Under the pieces are notes generated by a model that saw nothing but the letters and a program-made list of their open reading frames with translations, ran no database searches and was not told the origin of the DNA. This document shows positions 10,255-21,288 of a stretch of 64,000 nucleotides of DNA, piece after piece. The translations under genes were made by a program, and so were the position numbers. Positions within the stretch are counted from its first letter, which is position 1. Each line of letters opens with the position of its first letter. Source of the stretch: Tricholoma matsutake (lineage: Eukaryota; Basidiomycota; Agaricomycetes; Agaricales; Tricholomataceae); contig AP026539.1 in assembly GCA_026075535.2 (NCBI GenBank), positions 9,300,001-9,364,000 of the forward strand, given 5' to 3'.

Positions 10255-11895
10255 TCATTTCTTCTCAGAGACTGAGGGTGGCAGTACAAAGGCCAGAGAT
10301 GAGGACAACAACAACAACGCAACTGGAGGAAGGGAAGAGGTCAAATCTGGTGGTTGTGTAGTTCCTGGTACCATGGATGGTTCTGGGTCAGATGATGGGG
10401 AAGATGTGGATGCAGACAATGATGCAGCAGAGAGATCTGTATCAGAGCTTCTTGATTGCATGTTTGTGAAGCAGAGTTTCTGGACATGATTTGAAAGTGC
10501 ATTGAGTCCCATCTTATTGCCAGCCATGGCATTATGTGAGGTCTTCAATGATGGCTGAAGGTGAGACGACTCAAGTAGCTGCCTGTGAGAGAATCCATTT
10601 TGGAATTTCATGGAAGCATTCCCACTTTTTGTGATCCTGGGGGAGGTAGCAACATAAGAAGCTGGGCACAACAAAACGTTAAATTGAACCTATGCCAGCA
10701 CTGTGGCCCTGCCATTTGGATTGGAAGTATTGCTCAACAAGTTGAAGAGGAGGCTTGATTCCTGTCTGAACTCCATCAGCATTGAAGACCAGCTCTCCAA
10801 GGTTGCAACATGTCCAGAGCTCTTCAAGATCAAACTGGTCAAGGGACTTGGAAGGCTTCCAGCAGTCCCAAAGGAGTCCAGGCTGCTGAACAAGTGCAAA
10901 AACTTGATCCCAGCGAATGGATTTCTGTCCAAGGATTGGTGACCACAGCAGGGCTGGATGACCTGGTGTAAATGCAATGTGATCAGGACAATCAAATATG
11001 CTTAAGCAAGAATATATACTGGGTTTTGTAAATGCAGCAGCAGGTGGAAAGACAAGGTCAACCTGCAATTGAGGTTGGGGAGTGGTGGGTGCTTGTGGAG
11101 ATTCATTAGTGAAAGTGTGGAGAGTTGCATCCTCTGCCTCATAAACACCATTGTCATCAGGATGGGCAACCTGAGATTCAGGAATCACAACAGATGGAAG
11201 GAGGATGCCATCTAACTGTTCTTCAAGGCCTGCTATACAAAATCACCAGTATGGTTAGATGTGAAACAATCAAATATTAGAAACCTTACCTCAATGAGAA
11301 TATGTCTGCATAGAGAATCTCTGAGTGGGTGAGAGCACCGCTGTGCATCATTGTATCATCTGCATTAGCTTCTCCATCTGCACCTTCTGATCCTGTAGAA
11401 GGCACCAGTTCTCCTCCAATGCTCATTGGAGAATCTCATTCTGCAGCTGTGCTAAATCCACAGAGCACCCAGCAGCTGCCTGTAGTGCCACAAGTTCAGT
11501 TTGAAAGGTTGTCCTCATCCATGTCTGGATGTCTTTGTTTGCAAGTGCAGGCAGTTTGAATAGAGCTGAGTTGGGGCAAAGCTGATAGATGGCAGCTCCA
11601 CACTGGTTCAAGGTGTCAGCTCTCTCAACATTAAGATGAGAAGGGATGAGACATACCTGGAAGATGTAGGGAGACATCCTCATTATCATTGACCAATAAC
11701 TTGCAGATCATCAAAAATCTCATACTGTGACTGATGGGAGAAGTATATGTTCTGGCCCTCAGCCATTGGACATATGAGACTCAAAAACTGTTCAGGAACA
11801 TGAACATGGTGCCATGCAGGGTCGTACACTTCATGCACCTTGAACCTGTGAGCACTGAGAATTGCCTGCATATCATGGGCTGGCATTAGATCCAA
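10255..11895 (-). pseudogene. Decayed multi-exon gene of unknown function
   Basis: Consecutive minus-strand blocks read as one protein. Block 1 (11895-11700) has MDLMPAHDMQAILSAH and PAWHHVHVPEQFLSLICPMAEGQ. Block 2 (11660-11370) has ADTLNQCGAAIYQLCP, a WM-rich segment, LAQLQNEILQ and EENWCLLQDQKVQMEKLMQ, where a coiled coil is likely. Block 3 (11188-10690) has PQAPTTPQPQLQVDL, SIFDCPDHIAF and MxPPLQL-like GIKPPLQLVEQYF. Block 4 (10670-10255) is a Ser/Pro-rich tail. Stops at the ends of NEILQ and QMIQ are TGA where arginine would fit. The style resembles hypothetical proteins repeated near transposons in mushroom genomes; that resemblance is from memory. No biochemical function can be named. 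Confidence 0.5.
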
Positions 11896-11997
11896 CTTGT
11901 ACCAGAAAATGAGATAACTACCATCTTGGGTAGCACTGGCACATACATGTCAAAAAATGTTTTGCCGTGCACCCAACCTAGCTTAGATGTCTCTGCA

Positions 11998-12350
11998 TAG
12001 TGCATAGCATGGGTTACCCATGGGTAAGTGACAGGTATGGGCCAGTCAGCATGTAGCCTTTGTTTTTGTGATTCTAATGCACTAATTTTTATACCAAACA
12101 GTCAAGAATTGACCTAGATATGCTCGTTCTAAATTTTAGCACCATAGCACAATATCTGATCTCACCCTGCTCCAATCTTTCCAAAAAGTCACCCCAAAAC
12201 TCCAAAACCTTGAACTTAAAATGAGCATATCTAGGCCAATTTTTAACCATTTGGTATAAAAATTAGTGCATTAGAATCACAAAAACAAAGGCTACATGCT
12301 GATTAACCCATACCCATCACTTACTTGTGGGTAACCCATGCTATGCACTA
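11998..12350 (+). mobile_element. Foldback-type MITE, about 140-bp inverted arms
   Basis: The arms match almost throughout: left from TAGTGCATAGCATGGGTTAC (11998) to about 12140, right as the reverse complement from about 12215 to 12350, leaving a loop of only about 75 bp. The flanks TCTCTGCA (11990-11997) and TCTCTACA (12351-12358) are an 8-bp duplication with one mismatch. The 8-bp duplication and TAGTG termini point to the hAT group. Transcribed, it would fold into one long hairpin. Confidence 0.85.
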
Positions 12351-12358
12351 TCTCTACA

Positions 12359-12823
12359 GAGTCAACCCTGTGATTGGATTATTGAATAACTCAAGGACCA
12401 AGAGGTGAGAAACTTACCCCATCGCTTCCTGTTTGTAGCCTAAGATGTGTCATGGAAGGTGGACCTTCATTCTAGACTCAAACCCAGCTTTGGAAAAGGC
12501 CCAAAAATAAAGATTATACATGTTCTGTTCAGCATATGGTGTGGTAGGTGACTTCAGACCATGTAGAACACAGATCTACAGCAAAAGACTATGAAAAAGC
12601 ATCAAATCAGAAACAAAGGAAGTCCCACCTAGTGTTGCCTTGACTGATGTGGGGCATTTTTGTATTCTTGAAATAACTTGACACAATGGACTCAGCCTGC
12701 TTAGTGTTTAGAGAGGACCCATCGACTTTTGGGGCTCCCTATCCATGTAAATATTTTCAGAGTTCTGTACAATTTATTGGAATTGATATTGCCTTTGACT
12801 CATTTTTGCTGGGGGGAGGTGGA
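12359..12823. other. No gene seen
   Basis: Unique sequence between two MITEs. I see no open frame with domain features and no repeat. The right edge (12816-12823, GAGGTGGA) is the target duplication of the next MITE. Confidence 0.45.
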
Positions 12824-13378
12824 TAGGGCATGGCATGGGTACTAACACCGTGTGTTTCTGGTCATGGGTATGCAAGGGTACAGGTACAGATATGGGATTG
12901 CCATACCCAGGCAACACTGTACCCTTTTCCATGGTGTTACGGGTATGTGCGGGTATGCTGGTACCTGGATTTTGGTCAGGTGAGTGATCATCTGTGTTGA
13001 GATTTCGACTTTTTAATGACATATCATGGGAAAAACCCCCTGTGATGAGATGTGAACATCTTTTTCAGCAAATTTCTATCAAATATCATGAAAAATAACA
13101 GTAAAAAATGCAGGGGTACTTTTTGATGACATATTGCAGGAAAACCCGCAAGTCAGGGTGACATGACTCATGGGTTTACCCCCCACGAGAAGATGCAAAC
13201 ATCTTTTTCAGCAATTTCCTATCAAATATAATGAAAAATATCAATACCCATGAATAACCATGGGTAACCCACAAAAACCCATGGTAACACCATACCCCTA
13301 CCTGTGCGGGTATGGTGTTCACGGGTACGGGTAGGGGTATCAGAAAATATACCCGAGGGTTACCCATGCCGTGCCCTA
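12824..13378 (+). mobile_element. MITE family M2, copy 1
   Basis: The termini are TAGGGCATGGCATGGGT (left) and the reverse complement TAGGGCACGGCATGGGT (right). Perfect 8-bp duplications GAGGTGGA flank it at 12816-12823 and 13379-13386. The interior is full of gggtaccc/catgggta motifs and two related blocks starting gatgacatat. A second copy with the same layout, 602 bp long, lies at 43842-44443. Non-coding; open frames across it are incidental. Confidence 0.92.
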
Positions 13379-13599
13379 GAGGTGGAAATTGACATGAACA
13401 AGGTATGTCCCAGCCCACCCCATAATCGTGCCACATCACCACTGACTCACCCAACCCCTTTGATACAGAAAGCACACTGCGCACTGCCAGCATCAATGAC
13501 AATGCCACCAAACAAGACAAATAACAAAAAAGGATTGAATGAAAGGAAATAAACCTGGCAATCGATGTAGAAGGTATATAATGTATATAGTAGATAACT

Positions 13600-13791
13600 G
13601 GGCTTGACCAGTCAGGACCTGGTCCAGTTCTAAACTGGTCTCAACTGGTTTAGGAACTGCTATGTAACTGACATGGACCAGTCCTGTAGGGTCCAGTCTG
13701 GTTTTTTGTAGTGTAGTGAAATATATAGAACCGGTCTGATCCCGGTTCTGTCCTGAAAGGGCAACAGACTGGACTGGACCTCAAAGCACTA
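13600..13791 (-). mobile_element. hAT-like element remnant (relative of 5664-6834)
   Basis: The right edge at 13791, read on the minus strand, is TAGTGCTTTGAGGTCCAG. This matches the terminal repeat TAGTGTTTAAAGGTCCAG of the element at 5664-6834. The interior carries the same ggtccagt/ctggacca motif clusters. No matching left end with a duplication of ttcctctc was found, so this is a truncated copy and its left limit is approximate. Confidence 0.6.
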
Positions 13792-13856
13792 TTCCTCTCC
13801 ACTGGAATGTCCAACTCCACAGATAGAGCAGATTCTGGACTCTGATTCTCGGGCAT

Positions 13857-16800
13857 TAGGGTTGCCAAAGTTCAGTCCCGAACCGACGCAAAGAACTGGA
13901 ACCAACAGAACCAAACCGACAATTCTGTTCAGTTCGGGTTCAGTCCAGCCACTGGACTGAACGGTTCTGGTTCTCGGTTCTGGACTTGGAGTAGACAGGG
14001 GAACCAGGTTCGGACTGGTTTGAACCAAACTTTCATGGGGGGAGAGGCGCATTGACGTTATTAATATGATATGATATGATGTGCCCTGACTTGATGCATA
14101 CTCAGCCGGAAATAATTTTTTGCAAGTCAATATGTTTTTTTCTGCTCTCGCTTCATGCTATGCCTGACTCTGATGCACCAGCACTAAATGACGATGGCAC
14201 GCTCAAGGACGCAATGGAGATTGAGTGGCTCAACTCTCTGAGTGATGAGAGCCGCCCTGCTACTTGCAAGCGCAAAAGATCCGACAGCTCAGCTCAACAG
14301 ACATCAGATACCGAGGACGATCTTCTCCCAGGACTGAAGAACAAAGCCCCAGCAAGAAAAGTCAGTGACAAATGAGTCCCAAAGCTATCTGACAGGGCAG
14401 GTGCAGGTGCTGCATTCCAATTGCCCAAAAGCCGCAAATTCTTTCAATCAAAATTTATTTGTGCGTTTACATTCCATATCTCCTATTCATGACCATTCAT
14501 CTCTAATTTCATCTGTGTAGTCGGTGAGAAAAGTGAACTTGTTCATCTTATCTGCTAACTGCTCAGCTGATCTCGCTTATCTCAGAACCCACTAACACCG
14601 CAAAGTTCAAGCCTGAATGAAAACATGCGAAGTCTGCCCCTCCGTCCCCAGAAAAGGGTTCTGTTACAAAGGTAGCTACTTCCACTTCAAAACCCCACCG
14701 CCCTACCACATCAAAACCGAAGATGAGGGTGATTGAAAGCGACGATGAGTCTGACAGCCGAAAGGAAGTTGGTAACAAAGTTGATGAGGCCAAGGATGAA
14801 GTGGCGGAGGATCCGCTGGAAAAATATGAGAAGATGAAGGAAGAGATTCAGCGTGAACATATGGTAAGTTGCATGGCCTTTCTGTCAACCTCTTCACTTA
14901 CAAGTATTCTTAGCCACCACGAAAGCACTTCCATGGAGGAGAAGATCCACGTACACAAGACTTACACATAATGTTTACACCAGGCAAAATCCAGGACAAG
15001 GCGACAGGTAAAGTTGAAAAAGGCCATTTCTGCAAGGCCTGCATGTACGTCCTCACATTTATTGTGTTTTATTGCACTCATAGGTTCGTTTATTAGTGCT
15101 AAAGGTTACCACCAGGACCATGCCTTTTTAAAAGGTGCCAACAGCACCTTGCGTACACATATTTCATGGTAATTGATTAATGTTTTGTTACAAATATACC
15201 TTGCTAAATTTTCTTTTACAGCCACTGGTCATCTCACGGTGACATGTATATTCAAAGGTGCCGAGAGCTAGAAATCGCCCCCGATCAATGCGCATTGCCA
15301 AAGCAAAAGACTAAAAAGCTGGAAGGCCTTCCCAATCAAACGAGTCTTGACAGTTTTGTCGAGACTATTCCAAACGTCAAATGGAGCCGACAAGGTCTTC
15401 TCGAGCACATCATGGACTTCGTCGTATCTGATGACCAGGTAAGCATAGTGTGTGATTATTTTTATCCTGTGGTTTCTAAATTGTTCTCCAGTCATTCCGT
15501 GTTGTCGAAATAGCGCCGTTTTGACAACTCTTGCAGTATCAACGTCCAGCTACGAAGGAGTCGGATATCCCCCATCGAACCAAGCTTCAGGAGGAGGTCA
15601 TCGAGAAGTCAAAAGTGGCAATTCAGGATCTTAAGGAGGAATTTGCAGTACATGCCTTCTTTAAACCATATTCCTTTTTGTCTGACTTTTTTTGAGTGCG
15701 TGCCCAGCAGGGTTTCAATTACGTTCGATGCCTGGACATCAAAAGCATATGACCCATATTTGGCAATCACTGCCCACTACGTTGATGCACCATCTGATCA
15801 ACCATTAGAGTGGGAGCTGAAGAGCAAACTACTGGGCTTCGAAGAACTACAAGGCAGTCATACTGGTGTGAATGTCACTGTTAAGATTATTGAGGTCCTT
15901 GACCAGTACAACATCAGGCATAAGGTGAGTTTCATCTTTAGTTCTATGAGAATGCCAACCCATGTATACTGTATATTAGCTTGGTTGGCTGACAGCTGAC
16001 AACTTGACAACTAACAATAAAGCATTGCGGGTGATCCAACGAGCGATGCCTGATTCTGTCCAGAAGTGGTATGCCCAGGATCGGCAGGTTCAGTGAGACT
16101 AGGATTTTGTCTATATTGATATTCTAATTGTATCTAGATGCATGGAGCATACCGTCTACCTTGCTGCGAAAGCCTTTATCAATAAAGTGAAGCCTCAAAC
16201 CCCCAAAAACAAGAGGTCAAGTAAAAATGGTATGGCCTCTGTGGAGGATGTGGATGATGATGATGAAGACATGGATGTTGACAATGATGACTGGATCTCG
16301 GACTGGAACCAACTCAATGAGCTTCCAGATGATGAAGAGGTAGATGATGTTGTTGATTTCACTGCAGGGGATGTCCTCGGAAAAACTCTAGCACTTGTCA
16401 ATCAGGTGTCTTTTTTTTTTTCTTTCATTTATTTTCCCCTGCTTATATATATATAATAGATCTGTGCTTCTCCTCAAGCAAAGCAGTATTTTGCCCTGTA
16501 CTGCAAGTCTGAAGGTATACCTATTCTTGAGCTGATTAAATGGGTCTGAACCCATTGGGGATCCATGCATGATCTCATCAAACGATTTACAAAATGCAAA
16601 GCGGTACTTCAAAATTATTTTCATTTTAATTTTTGTTAATTCTTCAAAGGCTGTCCAGAAGTTTTGTCTCTTTGCTGATGAGAAGCTCCCAAAGCTCAAA
16701 AACAAAAAGTATTCTGACTACAAACTTGAGCCCAGTGAGTGGGAGATCCTAGATTTGGTTCAGGAGGTCCTTGCAGTATGTGCCTACCCATAATTCTCTA

Positions 16801-18045
16801 TTTATTGGCATCTTATGTATGAGGTAAGGAACCCCATGGGGCCCAAGCATCATTTTCATCAGAGACTGAGCCGACTCTTTGGAGGACAATTCCTTATCTA
16901 GAGTTGCTCCAACATCGCTGGGAGACTATGTTAGAAACCCCAAAATTTTTCCCAGTCAGTGAGGCAATTGAAAAGGGCCTCAACAAACTGGGTAAATGGT
17001 ACAAGTCTCTTGACCAGAGCGATAGTTACTTTATTTGTCTTGGTGCATTGGCAGAGTTTTCAATCCTTCAGCACGATTTTTGCTGATGTCAGCACTTAGC
17101 ATTGCATCCATCGATTAAACTTAGTTATTGTAAGAACAAATGGGATCGTGAAGCCTACAATGCAGGTTATGCCTCTTTTGAAAAAGTGGTGTGTGCTGTC
17201 ATTTTTTTCTTCTGAAGTAGTAGCTTTCTAAGCCATTTTGCATAGTTTGACTCCTATTATCAACATCCTGTGAAATCCACAGCCACCGCTGCTGCCCCCA
17301 CCCCCAAAGGTTCTTAAACTTTTGAATTTCAGTAATTTAAGCTTTTTCTGAATTCTCTTAGAAAAACCATTGCCATTTAATGGTTATGGTGCAAACTGGA
17401 TCTTATCATCTCTCAATGATGGACCAGAGGAATTGGTCCCCAGTGATTCAAGGAAAGAGCTTTTAGAGTATGTCAATAGTCCTCGGGAGGCAGCTCAGGC
17501 TGGAGAGCAGGACCTGGACCCAATTAAGTGGTGGGGGGTATGTACACTTCTTTTCATGAGACAGACAGTTACTAAATGACCTCTCAGTATCATTCGAAGC
17601 AGTACCCTACCCTATCACAAATTGCACGCAATTATCTGGCCATCCAAGGCTCATCTGTGGCCTCAGAAAGATCTTTTTCGAGTAGTGGCATCACAGATAC
17701 TCTGCACCGAAATGGTATGGATCCATTCCTGTTTGGGAGGGTGCAGATCCTCAAACATGCCTACAAATCTCACTTTATTGATGCTCGTACTGATGATGAT
17801 GCCCATGAAGTAGTAGAACTGATCAAAATTTGATAGATAGGTGTTACCATAGAATTTTTTTTTTTTTTTAAATCTTCCAGTTCACCCAGTTTGAACCGAG
17901 AACTGAACTGGACAGAACTGTACAGAACCGGTTCTATCCAGTTCTGTTCAGTCCTCAGTTCGGTCCAGGAAATTTTCTCAAAGTTCAGTTCAGTGTTCGG
18001 CAAAAAGTGCAAAGAACCGGACTGAACTGAACTTCGGCCACCCTA
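13857..18045 (+). mobile_element. Complete hAT DNA transposon, 4189 bp
   Basis: Terminal repeats start TAGGGTTGCCAAAGTTCAGT on the left and TAGGGTGGCCGAAGTTCAGT on the right (reverse complement). Perfect 8-bp duplications TCGGGCAT flank them at 13849-13856 and 18046-18053. Both subterminal regions (13870-14030, 17880-18040) are dense in gaactgaac/ggttct motifs, as expected for transposase binding. The interior encodes a hAT transposase in the plus direction. The transposase carries at least one stop, so this copy is probably immobile unless another copy supplies protein. Confidence 0.93.
14160..17833 (+). pseudogene. hAT transposase, multi-exon, decayed
   Basis: The start MPDSDAPALND is at 14160. 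Exons follow in order: an acidic/basic linker; a BED-type zinc finger (KGHFCKAC near 15030, GANSTLRTHIS near 15130-15170, then an H..RC segment near 15225-15265); a catalytic-core exon with RVSITFDAWTSKAYDPYLA near 15710-15770; GWLTADNLTTNNKAL near 15990; an acidic stretch rich in Asp (16230-16300); LELIKWV-stop-THWGS near 16540; TLWRTIPYLELLQHRWETML near 16880-16930; and a C-terminal hATC dimerisation exon (17576-17833) with YPTLSQIARNYLAIQ and ASERSFSSSG. The stop in KWV-TH is TGA where relatives have arginine. Exon edges were judged by eye. Confidence 0.88.
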
Positions 18046-18294
18046 TCGGGCATGACATGTATGAAAGACTCAAACATTTGACTTGCATGCTTGCATATGC
18101 GGCATTGGTGTGACAGAAGTTGAGATTGAAGCAGGGGATTCTGTAATGAAATGTAAGGTCCATGGATGTGAGATAGTTTGGGTGCATCATGTTGTTGAGT
18201 TATGTTCTTCTCACTGCTTGCTTGCATGTCTAGTATCATCACATGTGCATGAACTATGATTTCACACTGAGAAATTGGACATGCCCAAGTTGTA

Positions 18295-18381
18295 AGGCAA
18301 GCACCATGACTGGGGTTTTGACCAGTTGCTGAAAAAAAATTCTGAGGGCATATGAAAATTTCCCGTCTCGCCACCCCCTTG
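18295..18381 (-). repeat. Isolated right end of the CAAGGGGGTGG element family
   Basis: Read on the minus strand from 18381 it begins CAAGGGGGTGGCGAGACGGG and continues with a T-run and a tttcagcaactgg segment, like the right end of the element at 3236-5147. No matching left end with a duplication of actactta was found upstream, so this is a truncated relic into which the hAT transposon at 13857-18045 may have inserted. Confidence 0.6.
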
Positions 18382-18475
18382 ACTACTTATCACTACCAAG
18401 TTTACAGGGGATGCTACAGTGTGCTATAAATTAGGGGGCAAGCAATAGGACTACTATCACTATATTTGCACTACA

Positions 18476-18751
18476 TTGACTGCTGCTTTTTTCCTGATGA
18501 CTAAAGATGTTGTGATTGATCTTGAACCAAATGACTTTTCATCTGGGCTTTCATTTGTTGCAATTTCTTGGGTCAAAAAATCTAAGGGTTTAGCATTTTG
18601 TATCCCCTTTGGAATCCAACAACTACAGCATGGTCAAGAAACAGAGTCAATGAAGATGTTGAGAGAAAATAATACACGATGAGAGGCATTGGGATTCACT
18701 CTAGACAGGCATGGATGGATCTTAGTATATGTATTCAATGACTCGGAATAA
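18476..18751 (+). pseudogene. PIF1-like DNA helicase, C-terminal fragment
   Basis: The residues KDVVIDLEPNDFSSGLSFVA and AISWVKKSKGLAF match the C-terminal motif region of PIF1-family helicases, where relatives read GLSFVAISRVKxLxGLAF. The arginine of the AISRV box is Trp here. A TGA at 18680-18682 falls where a second arginine is expected (NTR-stop-EALGF), and the frame then runs on to a TAA at 18749-18751. The ATPase Walker motifs are absent, so only the tail of the gene remains. PIF1 genes in mushrooms occur both as host genes and inside Helitrons; no Helitron terminus was seen nearby. Confidence 0.72.
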
Positions 18752-19162
18752 GTATGTACTCAGATAAGCAATTGAGTGAAAGACTGAGATAAGGCAAGCC
18801 ACATCGGAGACTAATAGTAATTCAGATCGACTTATCATTTGCTTATCATCTGGTATATTAGGTCGGCTACCGGAGACTAAGAAAACACCGAATACTGCAG
18901 TCACGGCAGTCGATCTGCGTATTCACATGCATTCATGAAGTGAAGTAACTTAATGAGGAACGTGGGAAAATCAAATCTTTGTATCCCAAAAAGGGATTCC
19001 TTTGTCCTCCAAGACAAGAGTTGGGTAACAATCGAGAATGAATACAATGGCATTCTTCACAATGGCGTTGTTGTATTTTATAAACTTGGGCCACTGACCA
19101 TCTTTCCCTCGTATCATTCTGATCCATCACAGTGCTCTGCAGAATCTGCAACGAACTCTATC
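18752..19162. other. Upstream region of the Ser/Pro-rich gene
   Basis: No gene or repeat recognised. It separates the first repeat island from the host gene starting at 19163 and must hold its promoter. No clear TATA box was identified. Confidence 0.45.
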
Positions 19163-21288
19163 ATGAACTCTTCTGTATCTAGCTGTACGTTCACTTTGAC
19201 TTTTATAATGACTCCCTCTGAACTAATCAATGAATTGTAGTCTTTTCACGGGACACGTTTCTCAAGCGCCAACCTCGCACTCGCAAGCAACATTCAAATG
19301 CTAACTTATACCCTTCACCCTCATTGAACAGCAAACGTCTTCATGTCATTCACGAAGAAGACGAACCTTCATCTTCACATTCAAGGCCTTCTTCCTCCTA
19401 CACTCCCAGCGTCAGCCCAGGAGGTGGTAAGACGCTCGGATTAAAGGCCAAGCGAAGACACGCAAATGTTTCTGTTTCTGACATTCGTGTCGCTAAGGCC
19501 ACTTTTGTACATAACATGAACGATATATCAGAGAAACAACCCACACTGTTTTCTGCACCTCGTCCAGCGCCCAGTCCTCCAGCCATTCCCAGTCCGAGCC
19601 ACAGCCCTATTCCTAGCCCGGATTCTTTCCATCTCACATTCACTGACAAATTTTACGAATTTCCTCACCCACCTACTATTCCAGCCCCTTCATCGAGTCG
19701 TTCCTCTGATACCTGTGTTGGCTCTGAATCTCCCACACCATCCATGTCCACGTCAGATACTTCTACGAGTCCGGATTCCCATTCGACAGGTCTTCCGAAG
19801 ACCCCGTCTTCTTCAGACGACGAGTTTCCGTCATATTATTCCTCCGCGTGGCCTTCTTTTAATGCACGCCGTGCGTCAATTAAGCCTCTTGTAATAACCA
19901 AAATCAACCCGCCAGCCGTCGCTGAGGACTCCGATTTGTCTATCTCTCTATCTCTACGTCAACCATTCAAAAACTCGGAAGAGCAGCAGGGTTACACTCC
20001 TTCTTCATCGGACGACCATTCTTCTTCTGACGAATCGGACTCTGAGTGGTACACACGTGAATTTTCCAAAATTCTGACCCTCTGTTCCCGCATTCCTCCC
20101 TCATTCCCTCAGCAACCACGCCCAGAATCATTGTATGTCCCCCAAACCACTGCACCTCCATTCACCAAAGGTCTAGTTCCCGCATTCCCGAGTCCACAGC
20201 TGGACCCAGCCTTCCCAAGCCGAAGACATAGCCGTAGTCTTAGCATCCCCGCATATCCTCCTCCGGCAGTCCCCGTTATTCACACTCACGTCCGCACATC
20301 ATCCGCAACAACATCGCCGCAGACCCCTCCCAAACTAAGGCGCAAATCGCGCTCCGCAGCTCTCTCCCTTCGACGTCCCCCTCCCCGCTCCGGTGTACCG
20401 GCCGACTGCATATTTGTCGACGACGACGCCTCCTACTACGCCTTCTCCGACGACAGTGCTTCAGCATTCTCTTTTTCTATGTATGACACCCTCCCTACAC
20501 CTTGCAGCCCCGAAAGCATGTACTCCCAGCCCTCACCCTTTCCCTCATCCTTCCCCTCTACCCCATCGTCCTTCCCTGAGAGCGCCACCTCCGACGAGTT
20601 CGAGTTTGACAACGTTGACATCCAATTCGCCATGAACGCAAGCATTGATGAGGATGAGGATAACCAGGTGATGATGCTCCCGTCACTCCCGGTTTCGCCC
20701 ATAGACCTCGAGGCAGATATCGCGAGCGGGCTTGAAGAACTGCGGCGTTGTGCTCCCACAGTGGTCGAGGACATATTCACTGTTCCCTCCAGCCCTAGCA
20801 GTGACACTAACACTGCAGTCCACGAGCAGCAGCGAGTCTTGAGATCCAAATGGAGTTCGTCCACCCTCGGTTCCATCCGGGAGGAGCACTCGAGGCGGAG
20901 CGCCTCCGCCAAGCTGCGAGCGTACTTCAGCAGTAGCACCAACAGCCCGTCGCCCAAGTTGCGCTCCTCGCCTTCATCAAGAAAGTTGTCGATCCCAACA
21001 ACACCTACGACACCACCGATGAAGCGGTCCAGGCACCCGCGGAGGGAGCTGTACACGTACACGCATACGAAGAAGGACTTGCATTCGTATTCAGGTACGA
21101 AGCCGATGAATATGGTAATTATGGGATATGGGCAGGCACAAGTACAGGTACAAGGAGTGAGGAGACGCAGGAGTGTGTCCGCAAGTCTGAGCGATGCGGG
21201 GAGTGAGGATAGCGAGTCGAGTTCGGGAAGTGCGGGCTTGAGGAGGAAGCCGATCCCAGTGTCGATGTTTCTGCGGAGCGCTGTTTGA
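19163..21288 (+). CDS. Ser/Pro-rich protein of unknown function, 689 aa, two exons
   Basis: Exon 1 (19163-19184) is only 22 nt and begins MNSSVSS. An intron of 56 nt (19185-19240) has a gtacgt donor, a ctaat branch-like motif and a ttgtag acceptor. Exon 2 (19241-21288) is one long open frame. The join gives SSFFSRDTFLKRQPRTRK, a basic start. The protein is dominated by Ser, Pro and Asp. It has ordered islands such as DDEFPSYYSSAWPSF and RASIKPLVITKINPP, SESEWYTREFSKILTL-like text, and a basic tail ending PIPVSMFLRSAV. No catalytic domain, signal peptide or membrane segment is visible, and the protein looks largely disordered. No stops or frameshifts interrupt it, and its coding bias differs from the transposons, so it is an active host gene. 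A second ATG (near 19516) is a less likely start because the open frame and splice sites extend upstream. Confidence 0.85.

Noticed and set aside
13560..13856. A second complete hAT-like element just left of the 4.2-kb hAT
   Set aside because: Only a right end (13791) is convincing; no left end with a matching 8-bp duplication was found.
18476..18751. A Helitron, because of the PIF1-like sequence
   Set aside because: Only the helicase tail is present; no Rep domain and no Helitron termini were found.
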